The notes below the pieces were generated by a model, which saw nothing but the letters and a program-made list of their open reading frames with translations, did no database searches and had not been told where the DNA came from. A program made the translations under genes and the position numbers. This document shows, piece by piece, positions 35,616 to 45,462 of a stretch of DNA of 64,000 nucleotides. This DNA comes from S015-6 sp964384945 (lineage in GTDB: Bacteria; Desulfobacterota; DSWW01): the NCBI GenBank assembly GCA_964384945.1, contig CAYLMK010000006.1, positions 186,001 to 250,000 of the forward strand, given 5' to 3'. Each line of letters starts with the position of its first letter. Within the stretch, counting starts at the first letter, position 1.

Positions 35616-36570
35616 GAAGATCTCTCAGGTATTCTTCGCAAGTGAGAAAACGACACTGCGAAAAGGCTGTCAAAAGCTTGTGGAGCTTCGAGAGGTTGCT
35701 GCGAAGGTTGACATAGTGCCGAAAACGATTCATCAGAGATACATCGTGCACTCTGGGTTGGTCCGGGTCCACCTCCCAGGGGTGGAGGTAGAAGACGATT
35801 CCCCCCCTTCTTCGCAGGATGACCCGCAGGCCCCACGCATAGAGACGGAAGGGGAGCAAGCGAAAGTAACCCCCTCCACCCCATGGAAGGACAAGCCTGC
35901 CTGTCTCCAGATTACTGATCGGCAATTCGAAGAATTCCCGTGAAACCCTCAGAGCTACTCCGTATCTCGGATACCCCCCGAGATCCAGGTCGCCGTATCG
36001 GCCGTGAAGCGCAAAGGAGTTGAAGCTGGAGTCGTAACGGTATCCGCACCCCTCGACGATCTTGAGAACTTCCGGGTCAACGGAAAAGCTCGGAGCGCGA
36101 TAACCCCATACGGGGCTGCCTGTGAGGTCCTCGAGGAGCTTCTTGCTGTGCGTCAGATCCTGCTCCAGAGAGCGCACATCTTCCTGGCGGCAGAGCTTGT
36201 GCCCGTACCCGTGAGAGGCCACTTCATGGCCTCGCTTCTGGATCTCCCGAACCAGACCAGGAAGGCGTTCGGCGATCCAGCCGAGCACGAAGAAGGTCGC
36301 CCTGTTTCGGCTTCCCCGGAGAGAGACCGACTCGCTGGATTCTGCGGGGGCATCGTGGGCCGTGGCGTCGATGAGGTCCAGGATGCTGTGGGTGTTCCTC
36401 TCCACGCGCAGTTGAAAATCCGGCCAGGAGGAAACGGGGATGCTCTGCCGGAAGTTCTCTACCTGGAACCAGTCCTCGACGTCGAAGGTCAGGAGAAAGG
36501 GCCGTGCCTGCTCTGCTGAGATTTCTTGCCCTCCCCTTGGGATCGTTGAGGCGGCCGGATGGCAGCCCAT
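35593..36570 (-). CDS. Polysaccharide deacetylase, XrtA-locus subfamily
   Basis: 325 aa. The start of the domain, FLLTFDVEDWFQVENFR, is the hallmark of the deacetylase subfamily linked to exosortase A (TFDVEDW in place of TFDDG). Other blocks: ATFFVLGWIAERLPGLVREI, EVASHGYGHKLCR (His pair) and VWGYRAPSFSVD, then the C-terminal extension VFYLHPWEVDPDQPR. The stop falls inside the start of the GT4-CE4 gene. The 48-base gap upstream separates it from the priming transferase gene. Confidence 0.9.
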   Translation of the reverse strand: MGCHPAASTIPRGGQEISAEQARPFLLTFDVEDWFQVENFRQSIPVSSWPDFQLRVERNTHSILDLIDATAHDAPAESSESVSLRGSRNRATFFVLGWIAERLPGLVREIQKRGHEVASHGYGHKLCRQEDVRSLEQDLTHSKKLLEDLTGSPVWGYRAPSFSVDPEVLKIVEGCGYRYDSSFNSFALHGRYGDLDLGGYPRYGVALRVSREFFELPISNLETGRLVLPWGGGGYFRLLPFRLYAWGLRVILRRRGGIVFYLHPWEVDPDQPRVHDVSLMNRFRHYVNLRSNLSKLHKLLTAFSQCRFLTCEEYLRDLHDAAVHH

Positions 36571-36618
36571 CGTTCGAGACCGCCCCCCGGATCGGGTCCA
36601 TCCCCCCGCCGCCTCGAT

Positions 36619-38025
36619 TCACCTGGCTCCCTTGCCGCTCAAGACCACCCGTACGGTATCGAATATGATGGAAAGGTCGAGAAACAACGAAAGATGCTTG
36701 ATGTAGTAAAGATCGTACTGAAGTTTTTCCATGGTCTCGTTCTTCGATGCGCCGTAATGGTACTTGATCTGTGCCCACCCTGTGATCCCGGGCTTCACAA
36801 AGAGCCTGTACGGGTAGTACGGGATCTCGCGTGCCAGGTCCTCCACGAAGAACCTTCGCTCGGGGCGGGGACCGACGAAGCTCATATCCCCCCGCAGGAC
36901 GTCAAACAATTGCGGGAGTTCGTCGATTCGGTATTTGCGAATCACCCTCCCGACCCTTGTCACTCTCGGGTCGTCCTTTTCCGCCCACTTCGCCCCCATC
37001 GCTTCCGCGTCTTTGACCATCGATCGGAACTTGTGCAGGGTGTAGTCCTTCCAGCCTTGCCCCACGCGATCCTGTCTGTAAATCACAGGGCCTTTGGAAT
37101 CGAGCTTGATGGCGATGGCGGAGAGGAGCATCACAGGCGAGGCGAGGACAAGCAAAACCACCGACATGAGAAGGTCAACGATCCTCTTGACCCTCAAGGT
37201 GAACCTGCTGATGCGAAATCCTTCGGAGAAGATGAACCAGCTCGGCCGGAGCCTGTCGAGCAGGATCTTCCCGGTCAACGTCTCGTAAAAGGAGGCAGCC
37301 TCCTCGACCAGTACGCCCCGGAATCGGCAGTTCAGGAGCGTCCGGAAGGGCATCTTCCCTCTTCGGTCGCGGATGGCCACGACAATCCGATCCGCGTCCA
37401 GGGCCTCCGCCTTCTCCGGGAATTCTTCCATGGTAAGAAGCGTCCCGAAGGACACCCCATCCTGCAAAGGCACGGTCTCCGACGGGTCTTCGATCGCCAG
37501 CGCCGCCAACTCGAATCCGGCCCCCTTCCCCTCTGCGACCTCCTCAAGGAGCTTCTGGACCGTATCATCGTTGCCCAGGATCGCAACCCGTTCCTTGAAT
37601 ACCCCGGACTTGAGGGCCTTCTCGTAGAACTGCCGCCAGAAGAAGAGAAAGACAATGACTGTCGGCATGGCCAGGAAGAACGTACTCTGTCTGATACTGA
37701 CCTCTCTCCAAAACGCATAGATTACGCTCAGCAAGATACAGGCCGCGCCGAGCGCTTGCAGAAGCCGTACGGCCAGCTCCCGTCGTCCGCGAAGGATCCT
37801 GGGATCGTAAAGCTCGTTCATGTACATGCAGACTTGGCATACCAGGACCACGAGAAAGGCCTTTGCCCCCTGGGGATACGGGTCGAAGAGCCAGTCGGCC
37901 TCGGACCCTTTCTGGTACCAGAAGGTGAGGTAGTTGATCGTGGAAAGGATCCCCAGGATGATGCACGTCTCCAGAACGAACAAGAGCTGTCTGGATCGCG
38001 ACAGGGTCCTCCGGAACGTACTCAT
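36619..38025 (-). CDS. Initiating sugar-phosphate transferase of XrtA locus (WbaP/EpsB-like)
   Basis: 468 aa from ATG 38025 (MSTFRRTL). N-terminal membrane helices (four or so to residue 145), a Rossmann-like middle domain (RVAILGNDDTVQKLLEEV), then the bacterial sugar transferase domain: RIVDLLMSVVLLVLASPVML, KGPVIYRQDRVGQGWKDYTLHKFRSM, VIRKYRIDELPQLFDVLRGDMSFVGPRPER (catalytic Asp-Glu pair in RIDELPQ) and FVKPGITGWAQ. It places the first sugar phosphate on undecaprenyl phosphate. First gene of the 24-kb minus-strand run. Confidence 0.92.
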   Translation of the reverse strand: MSTFRRTLSRSRQLLFVLETCIILGILSTINYLTFWYQKGSEADWLFDPYPQGAKAFLVVLVCQVCMYMNELYDPRILRGRRELAVRLLQALGAACILLSVIYAFWREVSIRQSTFFLAMPTVIVFLFFWRQFYEKALKSGVFKERVAILGNDDTVQKLLEEVAEGKGAGFELAALAIEDPSETVPLQDGVSFGTLLTMEEFPEKAEALDADRIVVAIRDRRGKMPFRTLLNCRFRGVLVEEAASFYETLTGKILLDRLRPSWFIFSEGFRISRFTLRVKRIVDLLMSVVLLVLASPVMLLSAIAIKLDSKGPVIYRQDRVGQGWKDYTLHKFRSMVKDAEAMGAKWAEKDDPRVTRVGRVIRKYRIDELPQLFDVLRGDMSFVGPRPERRFFVEDLAREIPYYPYRLFVKPGITGWAQIKYHYGASKNETMEKLQYDLYYIKHLSLFLDLSIIFDTVRVVLSGKGAR

Positions 38026-38540
38026 TTTTGTGCACCCCCAGAGAACGTGCCCGCCGTTCGGCATGACGTGACATCTGCAACCCGGTCGGGGGAGAGCTAC
38101 GAATCAGATGATTCTATGGAAACATCGGTTTCCGGACACGCTTTCTTAAGCATCGAAGAACGATAATCGGATATCAAAGAATAGCGAAAAGGCGGAGCCT
38201 CCCATTTTTCCCCAAAATGCAAAAATGCTTTATAATCGTCCCGTAACGCATGGCCTCGCAGCGCGTCCGATGGTCCCACGGGTTCCGTTGAACAGAACAA
38301 TCGGCAACCCACCCGATGGTCCGGTGCATCAAACCCTGACGGATAGAAAGTTTATTTCATTTTTGCCATGACTTATGATAGTAATCATAAAGTAAGAAAT
38401 CAACAAACATTTGCCGAATCGAGTCGAGCGATGAACGGTGTGCGTTCCTGTTAGACACTCCCGACAAGGGCTGCAGCAAGGGTTAAAGTTTGTCCCTTGA
38501 TTCACCGATAGAAAACATCAACCATTCTTAGGGGTTTCAA
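38026..38540. promoter_or_regulatory. Divergent promoter region of the EPS locus
   Basis: 515 bases between two divergent EPS operons, noticeably AT-rich from about 38150 to 38420. A perfect -10 hexamer TATAAT is at 38231-38236 on the plus strand but has no good -35. A perfect inverted repeat is at 38373-38390. No sigma-54 element was found. AGGGG seven bases before ATG 38541 is the ribosome site of the export gene. Confidence 0.55.
38373..38390. promoter_or_regulatory. Inverted repeat, possible operator
   Basis: TTATGAT-AGTA-ATCATAA, seven perfectly matched bases each side of a four-base spacer, within the AT-rich divergent intergenic region. It lies 150 bases before the export gene and 350 before the priming transferase gene. 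No T-run follows, so it is not a terminator. Confidence 0.4.
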
Positions 38541-39167
38541 ATGACACACAGGAGACTCTGCCTGGCCGGGTTTCTAGCCTGTTCCCTCCTCCTGATCTCT
38601 CGGCCAAGCCTCGACCCGCTCGGGATCTCCCCGGGACACGCAGGGGAACCGCCCCCCGTCAGCGCTGCACGGGAAGCCTCCGAGGCCGACTACGTCATCG
38701 GACCGGGAGATGTGCTCGAGATCCTGGTGTGGAAGGAACCGGATCTTTCCCGTACCGTAACGGTTCGCATGGATGGAAAGATCTCTCTTCCGCTGGTGGA
38801 TGACATACCGGCAGCCGGCAGTAAGCCTCTCGAAGTCAAGGAGCGCATCACGCAGGCCCTGAGCGGCTTTGTCGATGCCCCGGCTGTCTATGTGATTTTG
38901 CAGGAACAAAACAGCAAGAGGATCTATCTCGTCGGCAAGGTAAACTCACCCGGCGAATACCCGCTGAAAAGGGACATGACCTTGCTCCACGCCATCGCCC
39001 TGGCCGGAGGCTTTGCCGAGTGGGCCGGCACCGGAGACATCGTGATCATTCGAAAGGGGCCGAAGGGGCAAGTCCGCATCAAGGCAGACTATGGACGGGC
39101 CGTTTCCGGAAAGGACATCGAGCAGAACATCCTGCTTTATCCGGACGACGTAATCATCGTTCCGTAA
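38541..39167 (+). CDS. Polysaccharide export protein (Wza-like, XrtA-type)
   Basis: 208 aa. Signal peptide (LCLAGFLACSLLLIS), then the poly-export domain ADYVIGPGDVLEILVWKEPDLSRT with VRMDGKISLPLV, and an SLBB-type domain IYLVGKVNSPGEYPLKRDMTLLHAIALAGGF (split motif G-K-V-x-x-P-G). Short Wza homologues like this form the periplasmic/outer-membrane export channel of exosortase-type EPS systems. First gene of the plus-strand operon. Confidence 0.9.
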   Translation: MTHRRLCLAGFLACSLLLISRPSLDPLGISPGHAGEPPPVSAAREASEADYVIGPGDVLEILVWKEPDLSRTVTVRMDGKISLPLVDDIPAAGSKPLEVKERITQALSGFVDAPAVYVILQEQNSKRIYLVGKVNSPGEYPLKRDMTLLHAIALAGGFAEWAGTGDIVIIRKGPKGQVRIKADYGRAVSGKDIEQNILLYPDDVIIVP

Positions 39168-39201
39168 GGGCGAACCTGAACCCATTTTCAAGGATACCCC
39201 C

Positions 39202-40833
39202 ATGATCCCGAAAGAGGGAATCGATCTTGCGTATGTCCGGGAGGTGCTTCAGCGTCGCTTCTGGTATGTAGCCCTGCCGTTTTTCTTCATTTGCCTGGCC
39301 TTCTTACTCTATTGCATCTTTGTTCCAAGAGTCTTCAAGGCCCACACCCTCATCCTGGTGGAACCCCAGAAGGTTCCCGGCGAGTACGTCAGTTCCACGG
39401 TTACGATCGATCTTCAGAGCCGGCTGCGCACCATCACGCAGCAAATCAAGAGCCGAACGAGGCTCGAGAAGATCATCAACGATTACGATCTCTACCCCGA
39501 CATCCGGGAATCGGAGACGATGACCGATGCCGTAGAGGAGTTCCAGGACAACATCGAGGTGACCGTTCGGGGCGGCAACTCCGCCTTCGAGGTTTCCTTC
39601 TCCGGGCAAGACCCTGTGAAGGTAAGGGACGTAACAAACACCATCGCCAACCTCTTCATCGAGGACAACCTGAAGCTGCGCGAGAGCCAGGCCGCGGGAA
39701 CGACCATGTTTCTGGATCGCGAACTGGAGAAGCTGCAGCAGTCTCTGGAGCAAAAGGAAGCAGAGATCCGGAAGTTCAAGGAACAGCACACTGGCTATCT
39801 GCCGAAAAACATGGATCAAAACTATCGCATGATGGACCTGCTTCAAAAGCAGCTCGACTCCCTCAATGCGACGCTTCAGCAGACCAAGGACCGCAAGATC
39901 CTTCTTGAATCCCAATTGAGCAACCTGCGCAGGATGGAAGCGGAGGTGGGCGGTTCGACGGCACCGGAACCGGCCGCGGATGGGTCGGACGCCGTTGAGG
40001 AGCCAGCCGGCACCCGGATCGACACGCCCGCCCTCTCGGAACTCCGCAATAATCTTAGAAATTTGAGAAGCCGGTACAGCGACCAGCACCCGGACGTAGT
40101 CAAGACACAAGCCGCGATTGCAAAGCTGGAAAAGGACCTTGAAGCGCAGCAGGCGGAAGGCGGCGCCGGAGATACGGGTTCAGAAGGCGCCGACTATGCC
40201 GCTTACGGAGAAAGGTCCCTCTTTGCCGCGCAGATCGAGGACCTTTACGGACAGGTCAGGCAGGTCAACGATGAGATGAAATCCTTGCTCGATCAGCAGG
40301 AAAGGGTCAGCCGTGAGCTTCTGGTGTATCGCGAGCGCATAGAAAGCGGCCCCAGGATAGAGCAGATGGAGGTGGATCTGATGCGGGGCTACAGCGAGAC
40401 ACAGGATAACTACCGGGAACTGCTGGACAAAAAGTTCAAGGCGAAGCTGGCCGAGAACCTGGAGGTCGCACAGCAAGGGGAGCAGTTCAGGATCCTGGAT
40501 CTCGCTCAGCTTCCGGACAAGCCGTCCAAGCCCCAAACGAGGAAGCTGCTCGGCATGGGATTCTTCCTTGCCTTGTCCTGCGGATTCGGCCTGGCCTTCC
40601 TTATGGAGTTCCTGGACCCCAGTTTCCGAGGCTGGAAACATTTGGAAAACGAGCTGAAACTCCCGGTGCTCGTGTCCATCCCCGTCATCATGACAGAGAG
40701 GGATTACAGACGCACCTATGTCCGTAGGGCCGTATCGGCGGCCGCCCTCGTTTCCATGGCTGCCGTCCTGCTGTGCGCACTCTATTTCCTCTGGAAGATG
40801 GATCCCATGGCGATCGCTTTTGCCGGCACCTGA
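39202..40833 (+). CDS. Chain-length determinant protein (Wzz/PCP, XrtA-type)
   Basis: 543 aa. N-terminal membrane helix (WYVALPFFFICLAFLLYCIFV), a Wzz domain, two long coiled coils (about residues 165-240 and 345-400, rich in E/K/Q) and a C-terminal helix (LLGMGFFLALSCGFGLAF) with the proline-rich PDKPSKPQ segment before it. A further helix lies near the C-terminus (AALVSMAAVLLCALYFLW). It controls polymer length and pairs with the kinase encoded next. Confidence 0.9.
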   Translation: MIPKEGIDLAYVREVLQRRFWYVALPFFFICLAFLLYCIFVPRVFKAHTLILVEPQKVPGEYVSSTVTIDLQSRLRTITQQIKSRTRLEKIINDYDLYPDIRESETMTDAVEEFQDNIEVTVRGGNSAFEVSFSGQDPVKVRDVTNTIANLFIEDNLKLRESQAAGTTMFLDRELEKLQQSLEQKEAEIRKFKEQHTGYLPKNMDQNYRMMDLLQKQLDSLNATLQQTKDRKILLESQLSNLRRMEAEVGGSTAPEPAADGSDAVEEPAGTRIDTPALSELRNNLRNLRSRYSDQHPDVVKTQAAIAKLEKDLEAQQAEGGAGDTGSEGADYAAYGERSLFAAQIEDLYGQVRQVNDEMKSLLDQQERVSRELLVYRERIESGPRIEQMEVDLMRGYSETQDNYRELLDKKFKAKLAENLEVAQQGEQFRILDLAQLPDKPSKPQTRKLLGMGFFLALSCGFGLAFLMEFLDPSFRGWKHLENELKLPVLVSIPVIMTERDYRRTYVRRAVSAAALVSMAAVLLCALYFLWKMDPMAIAFAGT

Positions 40834-40878
40834 AGGAAGAAATGGGGCTCCAACGGAAACGGAAAGGGGAAAATAGGC

Positions 40879-41730
40879 ATGGGCAAATTCTACGAGGCTT
40901 TGAGGCGGTCAGGGGCCTCGAGGGAGCAACCGCCGCCTGAAGCCTCAGCGAACGTGGTGAAAATCTCCGGCGACACGGCCAAGGACCTCGCTACCGAACC
41001 GAGAGACCGAGGGGAGCCCGCGCCAGGGCAACCCGATGCAACGGGCATCGATCCGCGGCTTGCCACCTGGCTCGACCCCGAATCCCCGGCCTCGGAATGC
41101 TTCAAGATGTTGCGCACGAAGCTGCTGGTCGCGGCAAGAGAAAAACCTTTGCAATCGATCCTCGTAACGAGCGCCGAACCGCTGGACGGGAAAAGCCTCG
41201 TAGCCGCCAACCTGGCTGTCAGCATCGCGCAAGGCATGAATGAGCACGTCTTGCTGGTCGACTGCGATCTTCGCGCCCCGAGCATTCACAAGATATTCAA
41301 CCTCAACGTCGCGGCTGGGATACGGGAATACCTGAAAGACGGCACTTCCTTGGACCCGTTCCTGGTGAAAACCTACCAGCAGAAGCTCACCCTGCTGCCT
41401 GGAGGCAGCCCGGCCACAAACCCCTCCGAGCTCCTCTGCTCGAGCAAGATGCAGGTCCTGGTCGATGAGCTGAAGTCCAGGTATCAGGACCGGTTTGTCA
41501 TCTTCGACTCCCCTCCCGGGGAGTTCATGGCGGAAACGGCCTTTCTGGCCCGCTTGATGGACGCAACGCTTCTGGTGGTGAGGTATGGAAAGACATCGAA
41601 AGATCTGATTCACAATACCCTTGAAAACATCGGGAGGGACAAGATCTTCGGGGTGGTCTTCAACGCGAGCCACGAGCGTCAGAGCGACTATCAATACTAC
41701 TATCGGTATTACAGAAAGCCCAAAGGGTAG
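40879..41730 (+). CDS. Bacterial tyrosine autokinase (XrtA-type)
   Basis: 283 aa. BY-kinase features: Walker A-like SAEPLDGKSLVAANLA, Walker A' LLVDCDLRAP, Walker B RFVIFDSPPGE, and a C-terminal tyrosine cluster SDYQYYYRYYRK where autophosphorylation occurs. It regulates polymerisation and export through the membrane partner encoded just upstream. The start MGKFYEALRR is typical; AAAGGGG lies shortly before it. Confidence 0.9.
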   Translation: MGKFYEALRRSGASREQPPPEASANVVKISGDTAKDLATEPRDRGEPAPGQPDATGIDPRLATWLDPESPASECFKMLRTKLLVAAREKPLQSILVTSAEPLDGKSLVAANLAVSIAQGMNEHVLLVDCDLRAPSIHKIFNLNVAAGIREYLKDGTSLDPFLVKTYQQKLTLLPGGSPATNPSELLCSSKMQVLVDELKSRYQDRFVIFDSPPGEFMAETAFLARLMDATLLVVRYGKTSKDLIHNTLENIGRDKIFGVVFNASHERQSDYQYYYRYYRKPKG

Positions 41731-41746
41731 CCCCGGTCGGATCGAA

Positions 41747-43051
41747 ATGATGAAGAGGATCGCTCAGGCTTCGGGACCGTTCGTGCTTTGCCTTGGCATT
41801 GCATCTATCCTGGCGCTGACGGCACGCGATGCGTCCGCTGAGAACTTCCGGTTCCAGTGGAGCGCACGATTCTCCGCAGCGGAACAGTTCGACGACAACA
41901 TCTACCTCGATGATGACAACAAGGAACAGGACTGGATCACCTATCTCACACCGGGCTTGACGCTGTCTCTGTTGACCGAGGAGACCACGGCCAGCCTGAG
42001 TTATGACCTGAGCCTCGTCGGCTATGCCGGCAACGACGAGCAGAGCGAGGTTCGCCACGGCTTGACACTCAGCGGGTTTCAAGGGATTCCTGTTGCGGAG
42101 CACCTGACCCTGGACCTGGATGCATCGCTCCGCGTCTCGGAGGACCCGTTTGAAATCGGAAATGTCGAACAGGATGTCACGCGGACCGCCCCGGGGCGCT
42201 ATTACAGCAGCAACCTCGGGGGCAGGTTGAATTTTTTCTTCGGCCCGGAGGATTTCGCGTATGCAGGGTTCGAACACAGTCTGATGATCAACGAGGACTC
42301 TGGAACGGAAGACAGGCAGGAATACCGCCCATCGGCCGGCCTGACCTACTGGTTCAGCACGCGATATGGGTCCAGTATAGCCTATTCTTACGCCAACGCG
42401 GATTATGATGTATCCAACAATTACGAAGAACACCTGGCAGCGCCCTCACTCCTGTGCCGGATCACCCCGCGGACACAGGCAAACGCGAACTACAGTTACG
42501 ACCAGTTGGATTACGACGGCACTCGGACGGACTACGTCGTCCACACATTCACCCTGGGTCTGAACCACCAATTCAGCAGTGCCACGGAGGGATCCATTTC
42601 GGGCGGATATCTCATCATAGATCCTGAGCGCGGGGATCAGAACGGGAGTTTCGCCGGCTCCTTCTCGCTCAGCCATACGCTGCAGAGAGCGAGTGTCTTC
42701 CTGGACGGATCGGCCGGTTACAGACGCCAGTTCTTCGAGACGGAAAACCTCGGCCTGTCCCTTTACGGCAGGGCCTCGGTGAGCTTCACGTACCAGCTTC
42801 AAGAAAGGCTTTCCGCATTCCTCACAGGAACGTACTACCGGGACGACTACCAGGAGACCCCCCAGGAGCGCCTGGACACCACATGGATGGGCGGAGTGGG
42901 TTTGAACTACACGTTCCTGCCCTGGCTCAACGGAGGCATCGTATACGATTACAGGCAGAGGCTGTCCGACATCGGCGTGGATGAATACGTGGACAACCGG
43001 GTCACGGTCCGATTCACGGCCGCCCATTCGGGGGCGCCCAGGCCTCTTTAG
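41747..43051 (+). CDS. Outer-membrane beta-barrel protein, PEP-CTERM system associated
   Basis: 434 aa from ATG 41747 (second ATG 41750); the longer frame from 41621 only overlaps the kinase gene. Signal peptide to about residue 27 (ILALTARDASA). The rest is a series of amphipathic strands alternating aromatic and polar residues (YGSSIAYSYANADYDVSNNY; GLNYTFLPWLNGGIVYDYRQRL). It resembles the barrel proteins found in exosortase A loci and may form an outer-membrane pore for EPS or a matrix anchor. Confidence 0.8.
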   Translation: MMKRIAQASGPFVLCLGIASILALTARDASAENFRFQWSARFSAAEQFDDNIYLDDDNKEQDWITYLTPGLTLSLLTEETTASLSYDLSLVGYAGNDEQSEVRHGLTLSGFQGIPVAEHLTLDLDASLRVSEDPFEIGNVEQDVTRTAPGRYYSSNLGGRLNFFFGPEDFAYAGFEHSLMINEDSGTEDRQEYRPSAGLTYWFSTRYGSSIAYSYANADYDVSNNYEEHLAAPSLLCRITPRTQANANYSYDQLDYDGTRTDYVVHTFTLGLNHQFSSATEGSISGGYLIIDPERGDQNGSFAGSFSLSHTLQRASVFLDGSAGYRRQFFETENLGLSLYGRASVSFTYQLQERLSAFLTGTYYRDDYQETPQERLDTTWMGGVGLNYTFLPWLNGGIVYDYRQRLSDIGVDEYVDNRVTVRFTAAHSGAPRPL

Positions 43052-43132
43052 TCTTGCCCAGAGGGCCGGTGCGATGCGCCGGGCCGGCATACGCCTCGCC
43101 CGAGGCGAACGAGAGGCTCCGGAGGTGCAAAC

Positions 43133-45436
43133 ATGTTACGAATCGTCAGGTTTGGACTTTTCCTTTCCTGCCTAACCTTTCTTTCGATTCTCTTTGCATC
43201 GTCTGGCTGCCAGGGCAGCAAGGAGAGGAATAAGGAGAGATTCCTTGCCAGCGGGGAGGAATACTTCCAGCAGGAGAAGTACCCAGAAGCGATGATCCAA
43301 TTCAAGAATGTCGTCCAACTCGATCCGAGGAGCGCTATCGGGCACTATCGGCTCGGTCTCACCTACCTGAAATTGGGGAAAGGCCAAGACGCATTCACGG
43401 CATTCCAGAAATCCGTGGACGTCGACCCCGGGTTTTCAAACGCCCAGATCCAGCTGGGGAACCTCTACCTGCTGTCGGGAAAACCGGAGGATGCGAAGCA
43501 ATGCGCTGAAAAAGCGCTGAAGACAGACCCGACCCTCTGGAAGGGCTGGGTCCTGCTCGCCAACGCTTCGGTCCTGCTCAAGGAGCTTACGGAGGCGGAA
43601 AAGGCGCTGAAAAAGGCGATCGAAGCCGCCCCCGAGGAACTGCTCCCCCACTTGCTCATGGCCAAGCTCCACCAGATCAAGGGAGACAACGCCGCTGCCG
43701 AAAGAGCCTACCTCGATCTTGCAAGAAAATTCCCGGATTCCCTGCAGGTAGAGCAGGAAACGCTGGGCTTTTACGGGAGGACCGGTCAGAAAGACAAGCT
43801 CCTCAAATGGGCTTCCGAATGCCTGGAGCGGAGCCCCCCGGATCCGAAACGGCTGGAGACGGCGGCTGGGGTTTACCTCGAGTTGGGCATGGTTGCACAA
43901 GCCGTATCCGCTCTGGAGAAGGCCGTGGCTGCAGACTCCGAGAACGGAATGCTGCGAATCCAACTGGGCAGGATCTATTTGAAGACGGGCGACAGGGATG
44001 GCGCCAAGGCGGCCTTCGAAAAGGCCGTCGCTCTCTCCGGGGAGAACCCCATTGCAAGGATGACGCTCGCGGATCTTCTCTTGAACGAGGGCTCGCTGGA
44101 AGAGGCCGAGACGCTGATAGATCAGCTCCGCAAACAGAGGCCCGAGGAAGCCGCCGTGCTCTCCCTCCAGGGGAGGCTCCAACTCCTCAAGGGAGAACAC
44201 GATCAGGCGATCGAGACGTTGCAGGCGGCAATCGGCAAGGATCCTTCCGCAGCCGCACCCCACCATTTCCTGGGAAAGGCCCACGCTGCCAAAGGGCAGA
44301 TCAGCCTTGCGGAAAAGGACTTCCAAAAGGCAAGTGAGCTTGACCCCAGGCTGACGTCGGCGAAGATCGCCTTGGCCGAATTGTACGTCCTCCGCCAGGA
44401 GGGGAAGCTCGCCGAGCCAATCCTGAGGGAAGCGGTGAAAGAGCGGGGTCTTGACCCGCATCTCCTTTGGCTTCTGGCGCAGGCCCTGAGGCTGCAGGGC
44501 AGGTTCGAGGAGGCGAAGCAGACCATCGATCAATTCATAAGCGCAAACCCTGAGAGCGCGGAGGGATATTACCAACTCGGCAGGATCCTGCAGGGCTGGG
44601 GAAAGCCGGATGAAGCCCTTGCTCAGTTCCGGAAGGCGGCGGCCCTCAACCCCAAGGCGGCCAACGCCTCGGCGATGGTGGCCGGCATCCTCATGGGAAA
44701 GAACGAAAAGGACAAGGCGAAGGAATGGCTCGTGGAGAGCCTGCCCCGGGTGGAGAACAAGGCATTGCTTCACAACCTCCTGGGAAAGATCTGCGTGGCG
44801 GAAAACAATCTCGAGGAGGCAAAAGGCCATTTCCACAAGTCGATCGACGAAAACCCGGACATGCTGGACAGCTATCTGAATCTGGGAGCGGTGTACACGC
44901 GGCAGGACGCGCGGGAAGATGCCGTCAAGCTCTACGAATCCCTCCTGGAGCGGAATCCCAAGTCCCCCTCCGTCCACATGCTCATCGGGATGATGTACGA
45001 GACCATGGGGAAAGGGAAGCTGGCTGCCGGATACTATGAGAAGGCCCTGGAACTGAAACCGGACTTCGGGCCTGCCGCGAACAACCTGGCCTGGTATTAC
45101 GCCGAGAAGGGAAACGATCTGGGCCGAGCCCTTCAGCTCGCGGAGAAGGCAAGAGAAAAACTTCCCGAGAATCCTTTCGTCGCGGATACGCTGGGCTGGA
45201 TCTATGAAAAGAAGGGGCTTCACTACAAGGCGCGAATTCTCCTCGAGGAGAGCCGGGCCGCCCTTCCGGACAATCCGACCATCCAATACCACCTCGGCGT
45301 GACCTACTTCTCCCTGGGAGAAAAGGACATGGCCCGTGATTCCCTTCAGGAGTCTCTACGCCTGAACCCCGGTTTCCCGGAGGCAACGCTTGCAGAAAAA
45401 CTGCTGGCCGAGATCGGTCCTGCGGAACAAGGGTAA
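43133..45436 (+). CDS. prsT: PrsT-like TPR lipoprotein of the PEP-CTERM system
   Basis: 767 aa. Lipoprotein signal peptide with Cys26 in the weak lipobox SSGC. About twenty tetratricopeptide repeats fill the rest (AMIQFKNVVQLDPRSAIGHYRLG; AKGHFHKSIDENPDMLDSYLNLG). Length and architecture match the PEP-CTERM-system TPR lipoprotein family. Probably a periplasmic or outer-membrane scaffold for export. Last gene of the operon; a strong terminator follows 26 bases after its stop. Confidence 0.9.
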   Translation: MLRIVRFGLFLSCLTFLSILFASSGCQGSKERNKERFLASGEEYFQQEKYPEAMIQFKNVVQLDPRSAIGHYRLGLTYLKLGKGQDAFTAFQKSVDVDPGFSNAQIQLGNLYLLSGKPEDAKQCAEKALKTDPTLWKGWVLLANASVLLKELTEAEKALKKAIEAAPEELLPHLLMAKLHQIKGDNAAAERAYLDLARKFPDSLQVEQETLGFYGRTGQKDKLLKWASECLERSPPDPKRLETAAGVYLELGMVAQAVSALEKAVAADSENGMLRIQLGRIYLKTGDRDGAKAAFEKAVALSGENPIARMTLADLLLNEGSLEEAETLIDQLRKQRPEEAAVLSLQGRLQLLKGEHDQAIETLQAAIGKDPSAAAPHHFLGKAHAAKGQISLAEKDFQKASELDPRLTSAKIALAELYVLRQEGKLAEPILREAVKERGLDPHLLWLLAQALRLQGRFEEAKQTIDQFISANPESAEGYYQLGRILQGWGKPDEALAQFRKAAALNPKAANASAMVAGILMGKNEKDKAKEWLVESLPRVENKALLHNLLGKICVAENNLEEAKGHFHKSIDENPDMLDSYLNLGAVYTRQDAREDAVKLYESLLERNPKSPSVHMLIGMMYETMGKGKLAAGYYEKALELKPDFGPAANNLAWYYAEKGNDLGRALQLAEKAREKLPENPFVADTLGWIYEKKGLHYKARILLEESRAALPDNPTIQYHLGVTYFSLGEKDMARDSLQESLRLNPGFPEATLAEKLLAEIGPAEQG

Positions 45437-45462
45437 AGGCTTCGAAGGAACGAACAAAAAAG

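Noticed and set aside
43436..45292. 618-codon open frame opposite the TPR lipoprotein gene
   Set aside because: Antisense of a repetitive coding sequence; the plus-strand TPR repeats are unmistakable.
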